A stretch of 64,000 nucleotides of DNA from Candidatus Aalborgicola danicus (GCA_016703945.1 JADJBC010000016.1:1-64000), one strand, 5' to 3'. Shown: positions 33,718-43,934, counted from the stretch's first letter. Numbers and translations: made by a program. Notes: generated from the sequence alone by a model not told the origin.

Positions 33718-35855
33718 AAAATCAAAACCATTGGTTGGGGACAAACATGTGGCGGTGCATCGTATTCGCAGCGATTTTGCCATGGTGGGGCTTTGCTCAA
33801 GCCCAAACTGCCATCGAGGCCGTGAGTGGGTCAATTCAAAGTGGTGCTGAGGTTGTGCGCATCGATCTATCGAAGGAACTTACGGCGCTGCCGTCGGGGT
33901 TTGCTATTCAATCGCCGGCCCGCATTGCACTGGATTTTCCTGGGGTATCGAGCGCCATGGGGCGCTCCACCATCGACCTGAATCAGGGTAACTTGAAGTC
34001 GGTTAGCGTGGTTCAGGCAGGTGAACGCACGAGGGTGGTTTTGAATCTGAAGACTCCGTCCGCGTACAAGGCGGAAATTCGTGGCAAATCGTTGTTTATC
34101 GTATTGGAATCTGTGGTCGCAAGTTCACCGGCTGTAGCTGTGGCAGCCAACTTCGCGGAGACGCGCAGTCGCGACTCCCTTCCGCTCAAGGACATGGATT
34201 TCCGTCGTACAAATGAAGGTGCCGGGCGGGTTATTGTGACGCTGCCTAACAACCAGGTGGGCGTGGACATTCGTCAACAAGGTCAGACCTTGGTTGTTGA
34301 ATTCATGAAATCCTCCTTGCCCGAGGGTTTGCGTCGTCGACTGGATGTGGCTGACTTTGGAACGCCCATCAAGACAGTGACAACCTCACAATCTGGAGAA
34401 CGGGTGCGGATGGTCATCGAGCCAACTGGGCAGTGGGAGCATAGCGCCTACCAGAGTGACGAGCAGTTTGTGATTGAGGTAAAGGAAATAAAGATAGATC
34501 CCAAGAAACTCACGCAAGGAGTGGGTTATTCGGGGCAAAAACTGTCCTTGAATTTCCAGAATATTGAAGTGCGCTCCTTGCTGCAGGTAATTGCAGACTT
34601 TACGAACTTCAATATTGTTACGTCTGACTCTGTATCGGGCGCTGTTACATTGCGCTTGCAGGATGTTCCATGGGACCAGGCGCTTGAAATTATTCTGCAG
34701 GCCAAAGGCCTTGGCATGCGCAAATCCGGGAACGTGCTGTGGGTTGCACCAAAGGACGAAATTGCAGCCAAAGAAAAGATCGATTTGGAGTCCGCCGTGG
34801 CCATTCAGGGGCTGGAGGCGCTGCGCACGCAATCCTTCCAAATCAACTACGCAAAAGCTGCAGAGATTGCGGCACATTTGAAGGCTGGCGGCGCCGGCGC
34901 AAACGCTGAGGCCAGAATTTTGAGTGCACGAGGCAGCGTCATTGCCGAGCCGCGAACTAACCAGCTCTTTGTCACAGATATTCCGAGCAAGCTTGAGCAG
35001 ATACAGCAACTCGTCCTGAAGCTGGACATTGCGGTTCGGCAAGTCCTGATCGAGGCCCGAATTGTTGAGGCAACGGATACCTTTGGCAAGTCGCTGGGTG
35101 TCAAGTTGGGAGGTGTCGACTCAAGGGCGCAGATGGGTGGCGACGGTGGTTACCAGGTTAGTGGTGATAACCGCGTGGCCTTCGGAACCAGTTATTCGAA
35201 CCTGACCTACACCACGTCCAATAAGGTCGAAGGCCAACTTGATGCCGGTGGCCAGTTTTTGACGATGCCAGCGGTTGTCAACTATCCTGCGTTGTCGTCT
35301 CCCGCTGCATTTGCGGTTTCCATTTTTAATACTGCGGCCAATCGTTTTTTGAACCTTGAAATTTCCGCCCTCGAAGCGGATGGCAAGGGTAAAGTTGTGT
35401 CGAGCCCACGTGTTGTGACAGCGGACCAGGTTAAGGCGACGATAGAGCAGGGGGAGGAATTGCCATACCAGGTGGCATCTGCTAGCGGAGCGACCTCGAT
35501 AGCGTTCAGAAAGGCCAATTTGAAACTGGAAGTAACACCACAGATTACTCCTGAGGGAAGCATTATTCTTAAACTCGACGTTACCAAGGACACCGTGGGG
35601 CGCGTGACGTCAGCGGGTTTTGCCATCAATACCAAACATATCAATACAGAGGTTTTGGTTGAGAATGGTGGTACGGTCGTTATCGGTGGTATCTATACCG
35701 AGAACCAGGCGGAAGATGAAACGCGAGTCCCCTTGCTTGGCGACATACCAGTCGTTGGAAATCTATTTAAATCCAAGGTTCGTTCCACCCAAAAGACCGA
35801 ATTGCTGGTGTTTATCACTCCGAAGACGATTGCTGACCGTGGTGCGGCACGATAA
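33714..35855 (+). CDS. pilQ: Type IV pilus secretin PilQ
   Basis: The protein has 713 residues. A signal peptide (IVFAAILPWWGFAQAQT) is followed by two AMIN-type beta domains (about residues 40-250), an STN/N0 domain (LSLNFQNIEVRSLLQVIADF), an N1 domain and the C-terminal secretin domain, with VLIEARIVEATDTFGKSLGV and VENGGTVVIGGIYTENQAED near the end. PilQ is the outer-membrane ring through which the pilus passes. It is the last gene of pilMNOPQ and is followed after 33 bp by a broken Ig-like lipoprotein gene. Confidence 0.96.
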   Translation: MKNQNHWLGTNMWRCIVFAAILPWWGFAQAQTAIEAVSGSIQSGAEVVRIDLSKELTALPSGFAIQSPARIALDFPGVSSAMGRSTIDLNQGNLKSVSVVQAGERTRVVLNLKTPSAYKAEIRGKSLFIVLESVVASSPAVAVAANFAETRSRDSLPLKDMDFRRTNEGAGRVIVTLPNNQVGVDIRQQGQTLVVEFMKSSLPEGLRRRLDVADFGTPIKTVTTSQSGERVRMVIEPTGQWEHSAYQSDEQFVIEVKEIKIDPKKLTQGVGYSGQKLSLNFQNIEVRSLLQVIADFTNFNIVTSDSVSGAVTLRLQDVPWDQALEIILQAKGLGMRKSGNVLWVAPKDEIAAKEKIDLESAVAIQGLEALRTQSFQINYAKAAEIAAHLKAGGAGANAEARILSARGSVIAEPRTNQLFVTDIPSKLEQIQQLVLKLDIAVRQVLIEARIVEATDTFGKSLGVKLGGVDSRAQMGGDGGYQVSGDNRVAFGTSYSNLTYTTSNKVEGQLDAGGQFLTMPAVVNYPALSSPAAFAVSIFNTAANRFLNLEISALEADGKGKVVSSPRVVTADQVKATIEQGEELPYQVASASGATSIAFRKANLKLEVTPQITPEGSIILKLDVTKDTVGRVTSAGFAINTKHINTEVLVENGGTVVIGGIYTENQAEDETRVPLLGDIPVVGNLFKSKVRSTQKTELLVFITPKTIADRGAAR

Positions 35856-35888
35856 TTCTTCTTCATTGGAAAACTAAAGAGTATCCCT

Positions 35889-38709
35889 ATGCGTGTCATA
35901 TCCTACCTGTCGACGTTCCTGATGGTTGCCTTCCTTGCCGCTTGCGGTGGTGGCGGTGGGTCGCCGGGCTTGAGTTCAGGTGCAACTCCAACGACAACAG
36001 CATTCTTCACGACTGTTCCGTCGGCTGGATTGACGTTGGCCAAAGGCGTGTCCAACTCGTTTGCAATCGGTGGAGGCACACCGCCCTACCTGGCAACCAG
36101 TAGCAATCTGGCCATCGCTAGCGGCTCAGTCAATGGCACGGTTTTGTCAATTGCTGGCGTAGGAGCGGGAGCAACATCCATTGATGTTCGTGACTCGGCG
36201 GGCGCCACGAAGGCGGTCACGGTAACTGTCACAGAGTCGGCAGCTCCGACACCAGTAACCATGTTTACGACGGCCCCATCGAATGTCAGTATTGCCAATG
36301 GAACAACCGTGTCCTACACCATCACAGGTGGCAAAACCCCGTACACCGTCACCAGCGACGACCTCAGCGTATTGCGTGCAACTGTCAGTGGATCAAATTT
36401 GTCAGTCAGTGCCGTTGGTGGCGGAAGCGCCAACCTGACCATCAAGGACGCTGATGGTGCCAGCAGTATCTCTATCGCTGTGTCGGTTGGTTCGTCGACC
36501 AAGTTTTTCATAAATGCACCGGGATCCGTGAATATGGTGCCAGGCGCTTCTGCCACCTATTTGTTGAGTGGCGGTACAGCGCCCTACAGCGTAGTCAGCA
36601 GTGATGTGCGTGTTGCCAACGGTGGCATTGTCGGGACGGCATTGACTGTTTCAGCGGTAGCTGTCGGTAGTGCGAGTCTGCAGATAACAGATGCGTCGGG
36701 TACTTCTCTGACTCTGTCGATTACGGTTGCAGTGCCGCCATCGACCACAGCCGTCAGTCAGGACCCCGTATTGAAGTCTCCGACTTTGCGTGACGCGGCC
36801 GGGCTCACTACCAACTCTCTTGCCGCCTCCGGAAATACATTGCTGAGCGTAACTTTAACTGACCCCAGCGGGCTGGGCATCCCCAATCAGGTGATTGACG
36901 TCGCCGGTGACCCGACACAAGTTGTCTTTCCAGAAGGTAGCGCTGGTCTGACCAATTCTTCCGGAGTCGCTACCATCAAAGTAGCACGGGCATCGCTGTT
37001 GGCAAGTGGAGCGGGTTCATTGACCTTAACCTATAGCTACAAGTTTGGGGCGTTTGCCGCTTATCCCAATGGAAGCCTGCCACCCACTGCCAATAAGGTC
37101 ATAACTACTTATATTGGTTACCAGCTCTCGGCCTCGAACATTACGCTGACCAATCTGGACGTTGGGACTGGAACCTTGGCGGCATACGGAACACGTCAGG
37201 TGTCGGTCCAGGCCAACGTCAACGGAGTTCCGGCGACTGGAACGCCGGTTCAGGTGAACTTTACCGCGAGTTGTGGGCAGATATCGCCCGCCACCGCTTC
37301 TACCAATAGCAGCGGACTGGCTGTAGTTAGCTACACGGCAACGGACGCACTTGGCACAACCCCGAGCACATTGGGGTGCAGTGGTAAATCTGTTGAAATT
37401 ACTGCCAGCACGGTCGGCGCCACCGTTGTTTCAAGAACTTTAAATATCGCGGCGGCACCAGCAACCAATCTCAGTTTCGTTAGTGCCACTCCATCCCGAA
37501 TTTATCTTGATGGTGCGGGTGGACCTACCCAATCCATTGTTGAATTCAAGTTGGTCAATGCACGTGGTGAAGCGATCCTGGGTCAAGACGTCTCATTGAC
37601 ACTCAAGACATTGAATGGTGGTATTCCAAAGGCGTCGATTGGTTCGGTCGGAAGCCTTGCGGCCGTTCGTATCACTACAGACGCCGATGGGAAGGTTTCC
37701 GTGCCGGTGTTTTCTGGTACCGTTCCGACCAGTGTATTGTGAACGCCGCCTTGGTTTCCAACCCGCTTATCCAAACCGATTCAGCAACTTTGACCATTGC
37801 ATCCGGGCGCCCTGCGCAGGTGCGTGTCAGTCTTTCTATTGGGAAAAGCTATCAGGATTCAATTTCGACGGATCGGAAACGACGGTGACTTTATCGTTGG
37901 CTGACCGTCAAGGCAATCCGGTTCCGGACGGTACTGCAGTAAACTTTGTCACTGAGGGTGGCGTCATGATCCCACCCGTTTGCACAACCGGTGGAGTCGC
38001 CGGAAATTCACAATGCAATGTGAAAATTCGTACGCAGAATCCCCGGCCTGTAAACGGGCTGGTGACGATTTTGGCCTATGCTGCTGGTGAGGAAGATTTT
38101 GTGGACGCTAATTTCAACAATGTTTTCGATTGCGGAGAAGCGTATACGGACCTTGGCATTGCTTACAGAGACGACACTGCAACCGTGCTTGGCGCCGTCA
38201 ATGCATTTGTTACTGGCGAGTTCTCTGTGCCCAGAAGTGCGTCTGCAAGTGCGTGTGCGACGGGCGTCACTCCTTCACCTACAGTTGGAGACGGGGTATG
38301 GGGTGCGGCCGATGTGAGAATGCAAACTATAGTTGTATTCTCCACGGATGACCTGAACAAATATCGCCCTTTGAATCCAGTGTTTGGGTCTGCGCAATGG
38401 GGCGGCTCCGTTGTTGCCAGCCAGATTGGATGATTTCTGTTCAACATTTGAACGGTAATAGTGTTCCAACAAGGAGTACCATTATGCCATTTGGCAACGA
38501 ATACATCGGAGCGCCGTGGACAACAGCCAGGAGCATCCGACTGACTGGCACTTGCTCCGTATGGGTCAATCTCGCACTTTGCCGTGCCGAACACTTTTTC
38601 CCCTGCCATTGAGGCAAATATTTGAGGCTAATTGTGTGACTGGCGACCAGGTCAAGGTCACAGTCACTACTTCCGCAGGCGTCAAAGCAATAACCTTCGC
38701 CGTTCCATA
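35889..38709 (+). pseudogene. Large Ig-like (BIG-type) lipoprotein, broken by at least three frameshifts
   Basis: ATG 35889 starts a lipoprotein signal (FLMVAFLAACGGGGGSPG). Repeated Ig-like beta units follow (GGTPPYLATSSN, GGKTPYTVTSDD, GGTAPYSVVSSD and related), then bacterial Ig-like segments to a stop at 37742. Coding signal resumes in a second frame (NAALVSNPLIQTDSATLTIA), in a third from about 37855 (NFDGSETTVTLSLADRQGNP, ILAYAAGEEDFVDANFNNVF) to 38433, and finally in other frames (LNGNSVPTRSTI; CVTGDQVKVTVTT) to a stop at 38709. The intact protein would be about 940 residues. Position after pilQ suggests a surface or pilus-associated lipoprotein. The 617-residue first part could still be made. 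Confidence 0.75.
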
Positions 38710-38738
38710 AGCTGGCTGGAAGACTGGATTCGCCTGCC

Positions 38739-39260
38739 GTGATCGCCCTCGTAGGCCTCCCAGGCTCAGGCAAATCCACGGTCGGGCGGCAACTTGCTCG
38801 GCGGTTGCAGGTTCCGTTTTTTGACTCGGACCATGTCATCGAGCAACGCCAGGGTTACTCGATCAAGGAGGCGTTTCTACGGTATGGGGAGGATCGCTTT
38901 CGTGATCTCGAAGAAGTCGTGCTTGACGAGTTGTCACAAAAGCCGCAGGCCATCATCTCAACCGGTGGTGGCGCAATATTGAAAGCGGCAACGCGTCAAA
39001 GGCTTCGTGAACGCGGCCACGTGGTCTATCTAAATTCCACTCCTGAAGAGTTGTACAGGCGACTGCGCCACGATACCAACCGTCCTTTGTTGCAAGTTGC
39101 CGATCCTTTGAGCCGTTTGCGTGATCTGTACGCGGTACGTGATCCTTTGTACCGTGAAGTGGCGCACTTTGTGATTGAGACCGGCCGACCTTCCGTGGCC
39201 TCCCTGGTCAACATGATCTTGATGCAATTGGAACTTGCGGGTCTGGTCCCTAGCGCTTGA
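38739..39260 (+). CDS. aroK: Shikimate kinase
   Basis: A GTG start at 38739 gives a 173-residue enzyme that phosphorylates shikimate in aromatic amino-acid synthesis. Motifs are the P-loop GLPGSGKST, the shikimate-binding FFDSDHVIE, STGGGAIL, and the lid RLRHDTNRPLLQ. The start codon falls almost directly on the motif, so a few N-terminal residues may be missing if the true start is upstream, in sequence damaged with the preceding gene. It is followed by a hairpin and aroB. Confidence 0.94.
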   Translation: MIALVGLPGSGKSTVGRQLARRLQVPFFDSDHVIEQRQGYSIKEAFLRYGEDRFRDLEEVVLDELSQKPQAIISTGGGAILKAATRQRLRERGHVVYLNSTPEELYRRLRHDTNRPLLQVADPLSRLRDLYAVRDPLYREVAHFVIETGRPSVASLVNMILMQLELAGLVPSA

Positions 39261-39270
39261 GCGGCCGTCG

Positions 39271-39305
39271 TTTCCGCCAACGCCTTACGCCGAGGCGGAA
39301 ATTTT
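39271..39305 (+). terminator. Hairpin with short T-run between aroK and aroB
   Basis: An 8-bp stem TTTCCGCC / GGCGGAAA (39271-39278 and 39294-39301) is followed by TTTT. It could partly terminate or attenuate transcription between aroK and aroB, which are 100 bp apart. Confidence 0.5.
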
Positions 39306-39360
39306 GACTGCCGCTGGCCCTGACAACTCGACATTTTCCAATCCTCTAAACTAAGGAGTT

Positions 39361-40470
39361 ATGCACTCTCCTACACCACCCCAGCAGGTCCACATCGACC
39401 TTGGCGATCGCAGTTATCCCATTCTGATCGCATCTTCTCTGTTGGATAACGCCGCTACCTTTGCCAATTTGCCCACTGCAAGCAGCGCATTGATTGTGAG
39501 CAACACGACGGTCGCGCCCCTGTATGCGCAGCGCCTGCACACCGCACTGCAGTCCCGCTACAAGAATGTTCACCTGGTGACATTGCCCGATGGCGAAGAG
39601 TACAAGACCTGGGAGACATTGAACCTGATTTTTGATGCCTTGCTTGAAAACACCTGTGACCGCAAGACGGTGTTGTTTGCATTGGGCGGCGGCGTGGTCG
39701 GCGACATGACTGGATTTGCGGCCGCGAGTTATATGCGCGGTGTTCCGTTTGTGCAAATTCCAACCACCTTACTGTCGCAAGTCGACTCGTCCGTTGGCGG
39801 CAAGACCGGCATCAACCACCCGCACGGCAAGAACATGATTGGCGCGTTCTACCAACCATTGGCGGTCGTGTGTGATCTGGATACGCTCAAGACCTTGCCG
39901 GACCGTGAACTCAGTGCCGGTTTGGCCGAAGTCATTAAATACGGACCCATTGCGGACGATTCTTTCCTGGACTGGATTGAGGCCAATATGGACCGGCTAT
40001 TGGCACGTGATGTTGACGCACTGACCTTTGCCGTGAAACGCAGTTGCGAGATCAAGGCCTGGGTGGTGGCGCAAGATGAGCGCGAGTCCGGCTTGCGCGC
40101 GATCCTGAACTTTGGCCATACATTTGGTCACGCCATTGAGGCGGGTATGGGCTACGGCCAGTGGTTGCATGGTGAGGCGGTCGGTTGCGGCATGGTTATG
40201 GCGGCCGAATTGTCTCGCCAACTGGAGCTTGTTGACGCGCATTTTGTGACACGTCTGCGCACACTGGTACAGCGCGCCGGTTTGCCGGTGATCGGCCCAC
40301 GCCTGCGACCGGACGACAATGCCGGCCGTTACCTGGAATTGATGCGGGTCGACAAGAAGTCCGAGGCCGGCGAGATCCGTTTTGTCGTGATTGACGGCGC
40401 CGCCCATGCTGCCGTACGGGGTGCCGAAGATGCCGTGGTGCGCCGGGTGATTGATGCCTGCTGCGCATGA
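39361..40470 (+). CDS. aroB: 3-dehydroquinate synthase
   Basis: This 369-residue NAD- and metal-dependent enzyme carries out the second step of the shikimate pathway. Motifs are LPDGEEYKTWET, ALGGGVVGDMTGFAAASYMR, QVDSSVGGKTGINHPHGKNM (active-site region) and LNFGHTFGHAIEAGMGYGQW (metal-binding histidines). Complete length. AAGGAG (39352-39357) just before the ATG gives a good ribosome binding site. It is followed by a dispersed element and dgt. Confidence 0.97.
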   Translation: MHSPTPPQQVHIDLGDRSYPILIASSLLDNAATFANLPTASSALIVSNTTVAPLYAQRLHTALQSRYKNVHLVTLPDGEEYKTWETLNLIFDALLENTCDRKTVLFALGGGVVGDMTGFAAASYMRGVPFVQIPTTLLSQVDSSVGGKTGINHPHGKNMIGAFYQPLAVVCDLDTLKTLPDRELSAGLAEVIKYGPIADDSFLDWIEANMDRLLARDVDALTFAVKRSCEIKAWVVAQDERESGLRAILNFGHTFGHAIEAGMGYGQWLHGEAVGCGMVMAAELSRQLELVDAHFVTRLRTLVQRAGLPVIGPRLRPDDNAGRYLELMRVDKKSEAGEIRFVVIDGAAHAAVRGAEDAVVRRVIDACCA

Positions 40471-40473
40471 AAT

Positions 40474-40516
40474 GCTATCAAGTATATAGCAAACTATTGA
40501 ATATTCACGGGGGCTT
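40474..40516 (-). repeat. Dispersed 43-bp element between aroB and dgt
   Basis: In the reverse orientation: AAGCCCCCG box, 17 nt, GCTAT, 7 nt, ATAGC. It begins 3 bp after the aroB stop and lies 18 bp before the dgt start. Confidence 0.75.
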
Positions 40517-40534
40517 GTTCGCTCTTTTGCTTGT

Positions 40535-41710
40535 ATGAATTTGGCTTCATACGCCTGCGACCCGGCGCACTCACGTGGCAGGCGGTACCCAGAAGAACCG
40601 GCTCCAACACGCACGGCCTTTCAGCGTGACCGCGACCGCATCGTCCATTCCACCGCCTTTAGACGATTGGTCTACAAAACACAGGTTTTTCTAAACCATG
40701 AAGGGGACCTGTTTCGCACGCGGTTGACCCATTCATTGGAAGTTGCCCAACTGGGACGATCGATTGCCAGAGCACTGCAACTCAACGAAGACTTGGTGGA
40801 AGCCATCGCCTTGGCCCACGACCTGGGGCACACGCCCTTTGGACACGCTGGTCAGGATGCGCTGAATGATTGCATGCGCGACCACGGCGGCTTTGAACAC
40901 AACCTGCAAAGTCTGCGCGTGGTCGACCGGCTGGAAGAGAGTTACCCTCAGTTTGACGGTATCAACCTCTGTTTTGAAACCCGCGAGGGCATTCTCAAAC
41001 ATTGCAGTCGGATCAACGCACAGGCCCTTGAGGCCGTGGAGCCGGGTGGGGTGGGGCGTCGCTTTCTGGTGGGTGGCCAGCCGAGTCTGGAGGCGCAGCT
41101 GTGTAATCTGGCGGACGAAATTGCCTACAACGCGCATGACATGGACGATGGCGTGCGATCGGGCCTGATCACGATGGATCAATTGCAGGAAGTAGGTTTG
41201 TTTGCAGTTTATTGTGCGCAGGCTTTGCAGGACTATCCCGAGTTGGCAACCCCTAACAAGCAGCGTCGCCTGCTTTTTGAAACGATACGCCGCATGTTGA
41301 GCGCCCAGGTGTATGACCTGATCAACGTCAGCCAACGCGCGTTAAGAGATGCAGCCCCCCAAAACCCAAACGCCGTGCGGGATATGCCGCCCCTGCTGGC
41401 CTTCAGCGAAGACATGCGAAGCCAGTCTCAGCAACTAAAGAAATTTCTGTTTCGCAATCTGTACCGCCATCCCCAGGTCATGGCCACCACTGGAACGGCG
41501 CAGTTGGTAGTGCGTGAGCTATTTGCGGCCTATGTGTCTGCACCGCATGAAATGTCCGATAGTTTTTCCGCTGGCATCGAGCGCACAGCTACAGTTCAGC
41601 CCGATGGCAATGCCGTGGCGTGTGTCGTGGCCGACTACATCGCAGGCATGACCGACCGGTTTGCGGCCCGTGAACACGCCCGCTTGACCGGAAAGCAGTT
41701 GCTCGTTTAA
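40535..41710 (+). CDS. dgt: dGTPase-like triphosphohydrolase
   Basis: This 391-residue HD-domain protein has RTRLTHSLEVAQLGRSIARA, ALAHDLGHTPFGHAGQDALN (HD metal site) and EIAYNAHDMDDGV. These are the signatures of deoxynucleoside triphosphate triphosphohydrolases, which cleave dNTPs to nucleosides and triphosphate. Some family members limit phage replication by depleting dNTPs, but its place beside aroKB is the ordinary beta-proteobacterial one. Complete length. Confidence 0.93.
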   Translation: MNLASYACDPAHSRGRRYPEEPAPTRTAFQRDRDRIVHSTAFRRLVYKTQVFLNHEGDLFRTRLTHSLEVAQLGRSIARALQLNEDLVEAIALAHDLGHTPFGHAGQDALNDCMRDHGGFEHNLQSLRVVDRLEESYPQFDGINLCFETREGILKHCSRINAQALEAVEPGGVGRRFLVGGQPSLEAQLCNLADEIAYNAHDMDDGVRSGLITMDQLQEVGLFAVYCAQALQDYPELATPNKQRRLLFETIRRMLSAQVYDLINVSQRALRDAAPQNPNAVRDMPPLLAFSEDMRSQSQQLKKFLFRNLYRHPQVMATTGTAQLVVRELFAAYVSAPHEMSDSFSAGIERTATVQPDGNAVACVVADYIAGMTDRFAAREHARLTGKQLLV

Positions 41711-41773
41711 TCCGACCGTGCAGCACGCCAAATCGGTAAAATTGCATGGTTTAGTGGCCTGCCCGGAGGGATT

Positions 41774-42421
41774 GTGAGTTTTTTGAATCAGCTAAAAATG
41801 CAGGCCAGCGCTTTGCAGAATGAGCAGGTCGCCCAGTTGCAGAACTTGGAGGAAAACGCGGACAAGACGGAGCGTGCCTGCAAAATCGTTTGGCAATACC
41901 TGCAAGAACTGGCGCGCCAGTTAAGTGTCATTGCTCCCGAGGCTCCGCGATTTTCCCTGGATGGCAAGACCTACTGGCCGCCAATGAAACTGGTCAATTT
42001 CCGGGCGGACGCCCGAAAAAAGAAGTTACGTGACAAAGACGTCTACGACTACATCGCCGTCGGTTGGGAGATTGTTCCCAGGGTTGGTGCGCCGATTTCG
42101 GGATCTGTCAGCGTCAATTTCCCACCGGAACTGGATCGCGTGCAGAAACGCCTGGCGTTTGGTCACGTCGAACATGAACGCAAAGACGTTCGCCACCCAG
42201 AAAAAAATACGCTGCAAGCCATTCGGTTTGACTATGTCACACAAGCGCGTGGCAATGTCACCGTCACCGCGGACCACAACAATGCACAACTGGTGTTTCG
42301 CCTGGCCAATGCCGACGGATTTGGCGTTGTCAGCACAACGTGGCAGGCCGAACGCCTGAACAACGAGTGGATGGACGAGTTGGCGAAATTGATCGTCGCC
42401 CAACCCAGCCGTTTTGCATGA
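41774..42421 (+). CDS. Conserved hypothetical protein, 215 residues
   Basis: A GTG start at 41774 is preceded by GGAGGGA. The protein has a helical N-terminus (SFLNQLKMQASALQNEQVAQ), a beta-rich middle (YWPPMKLVNFRADARKKKLR, YIAVGWEIVPRVGAPISG) and a C-terminus RLNNEWMDELAKLIV. No membrane segment is visible. I recognise it only as a conserved Burkholderiales protein of unknown function. It overlaps the DUF1415 gene by four bases (ATGA), and that in turn overlaps the methyltransferase gene, so three genes are translationally coupled. Confidence 0.8.
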   Translation: MSFLNQLKMQASALQNEQVAQLQNLEENADKTERACKIVWQYLQELARQLSVIAPEAPRFSLDGKTYWPPMKLVNFRADARKKKLRDKDVYDYIAVGWEIVPRVGAPISGSVSVNFPPELDRVQKRLAFGHVEHERKDVRHPEKNTLQAIRFDYVTQARGNVTVTADHNNAQLVFRLANADGFGVVSTTWQAERLNNEWMDELAKLIVAQPSRFA

Positions 42422-43005
42422 GTGCTGGCGCAGGCGCAATCGATGATGCGGTCATTGAAGACACCCGAAACTGGCTGCGGCGCGCCGTCATTGGCTTGAA
42501 CCTGTGCCCGTTCGCCAAATCGGTGGATGTCAAGGACCAGGTGCACTATGCGGTGACCCGCCATGTGGGTTTCAATGACCTGCTGGCAGACTTGAAGCAA
42601 GAGCTTAATGCGCTTGCAGCCCTCGAATCTACTGAAAGGGACACTACACTTTTCATAGCGCCCGATGGCCTGGCGGATTTTCTGGAATTCAATGACTTTC
42701 TGGCCCAGGCCAACCGCCTGTTGAGCAAGATGGGTTATGAGGGCGTGTTCCAGATCGCCAGCCTGCATCCGCACTACCAGTTTGCCGATGCGTCGCCGGA
42801 CGCGATCACCAACTGCACCAACCGCTCGCCGTATCCGACGCTGCACCTGTTGCGCGAGGACAGCATTGACCGCGCGGTGAAAGCCTTTCCCCATGCCGAG
42901 GCCATTTTCGAGACCAATATGCGGACCATGGAACGTCTTGGCCCCGTTGGCTGGGCCGCACTGGATGTGGGCGCCAGCACTGGGCGTGGCAAACTCCCGC
43001 CATGA
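42418..43005 (+). CDS. DUF1415 family protein
   Basis: The start at ATG 42418 (MSAGAGAIDDAVIEDTRNWL) overlaps the previous stop. The 195-residue protein shows the DUF1415 pattern AVIGLNLCPFAKSV, DFLEFNDFLAQANRLL, GVFQIASLHPHYQFAD and NRSPYPTLHLLREDSIDRAV. Function is unknown; the conserved Cys-Pro-Phe and His residues suggest an enzyme. Residues about 67-81 (LAALESTERDTTLFI) are encoded by a sequence with the geometry of the dispersed 43-bp element and with codons unlike the rest of the gene (ATA, ACA, CTT). Confidence 0.85.
   Translation: MSAGAGAIDDAVIEDTRNWLRRAVIGLNLCPFAKSVDVKDQVHYAVTRHVGFNDLLADLKQELNALAALESTERDTTLFIAPDGLADFLEFNDFLAQANRLLSKMGYEGVFQIASLHPHYQFADASPDAITNCTNRSPYPTLHLLREDSIDRAVKAFPHAEAIFETNMRTMERLGPVGWAALDVGASTGRGKLPP
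42617..42659 (+). repeat. Probable dispersed 43-bp element inside the DUF1415 gene
   Basis: GCAGCCCTCG, 17 nt, ACTAC (42643-42647), 7 nt, ATAGC (42655-42659). The spacing is exact; the left arm is imperfect. Local codon use is AT-rich for this gene. Coincidence is possible. Confidence 0.5.
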
Positions 43006-43934
43006 AACAGCACAAGTCCCGCGCAATGGCAGCCACCATCCCGGCGGCGAACAAACCGGCGCCCGCCCATCCCCTGGCTGAAGAAGTGCGTCCTGGCCAA
43101 AGCGTGGAACTGCTCAAGGAACTGCACATCCTGACCCGCGAGGGCAAGCTCAACCAGGATTCGCGGCGCAAGCTCAAGCAGGTCTACCACCTGTACCAGT
43201 TCATCGAGAAGCTGCTGCTGGAGTTACCGCAGGGTGGAGAGGGTGCAACGCTGGCCGACCATGGGGCGGGCAAATCCTATCTGGGCTTCATCATTTATGA
43301 CCTTTTCTTCAAGAACCTCAAGAGAGGCCATATCTACGGCATTGAGACCCGACCGGAGCTGGTGCAAAAATCCCGCGAACTGGCGGCGCGCCTGGGGTTC
43401 GAGAGGATGTCGTTCCTGAACCTCAGCGTGGCCGAGTCCACCGCATCGGAGGCCCTGCCGGACCAGATTGACGTCGTCACCGCATTGCACGCCTGCGACA
43501 CCGCAACCGACGACGCCATCGCCTTCGGGTTAAAAAAACACGCGCGCTATCTAGTGCTGGTGCCCTGCTGCCAGGCCGAGATTGCCCGCTGCCTGAATGC
43601 CAACAAGGCCCTGTCGCTGCGCCGCACGCCGCTGGCCGAACTCTGGCGCCACCCGCTGCACACGCGCGAGATGGGCAGCCAGATCACCAATGTGCTGCGC
43701 TGCCTGTACCTGGAGGCCAGCGGCTACCAGGTCACCGTGACCGAGCTGGTGGGCTGGGAGCACAGCATGAAGAACGAACTCATCATTGCCCGGCGCACCG
43801 GCAAACCCAACCGGGCGGCGGCCCAGCGCTTGCAGTCGCTGTTGGGGGAGTTTGGCCTGACGGCTTTGATGGACACCCGCTTTGTGCTGCCCGCGGACCT
43901 TGCGCAGGCAGGGGATGCCCTTCCCGTGGCCTGA
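43002..43934 (+). CDS. SAM-dependent methyltransferase-like protein
   Basis: This 310-residue protein overlaps the DUF1415 gene (ATGA). After a variable N-terminus and a helical region (KLKQVYHLYQFIEKLLLEL), a Rossmann-type domain appears: LADHGAGKSYLGFIIYDLFF, IYGIETRPELVQKSRELAAR and DVVTALHACDTATDDAIAFG. VLVPCCQAEIAR follows, a C-C motif seen in the methyltransferase_32 group related to tRNA or RNA modification. The substrate is unknown. The D-x-G-x-G-K-x-Y-L variant of motif I is normal for that group. Confidence 0.82.
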   Translation: MKQHKSRAMAATIPAANKPAPAHPLAEEVRPGQSVELLKELHILTREGKLNQDSRRKLKQVYHLYQFIEKLLLELPQGGEGATLADHGAGKSYLGFIIYDLFFKNLKRGHIYGIETRPELVQKSRELAARLGFERMSFLNLSVAESTASEALPDQIDVVTALHACDTATDDAIAFGLKKHARYLVLVPCCQAEIARCLNANKALSLRRTPLAELWRHPLHTREMGSQITNVLRCLYLEASGYQVTVTELVGWEHSMKNELIIARRTGKPNRAAAQRLQSLLGEFGLTALMDTRFVLPADLAQAGDALPVA

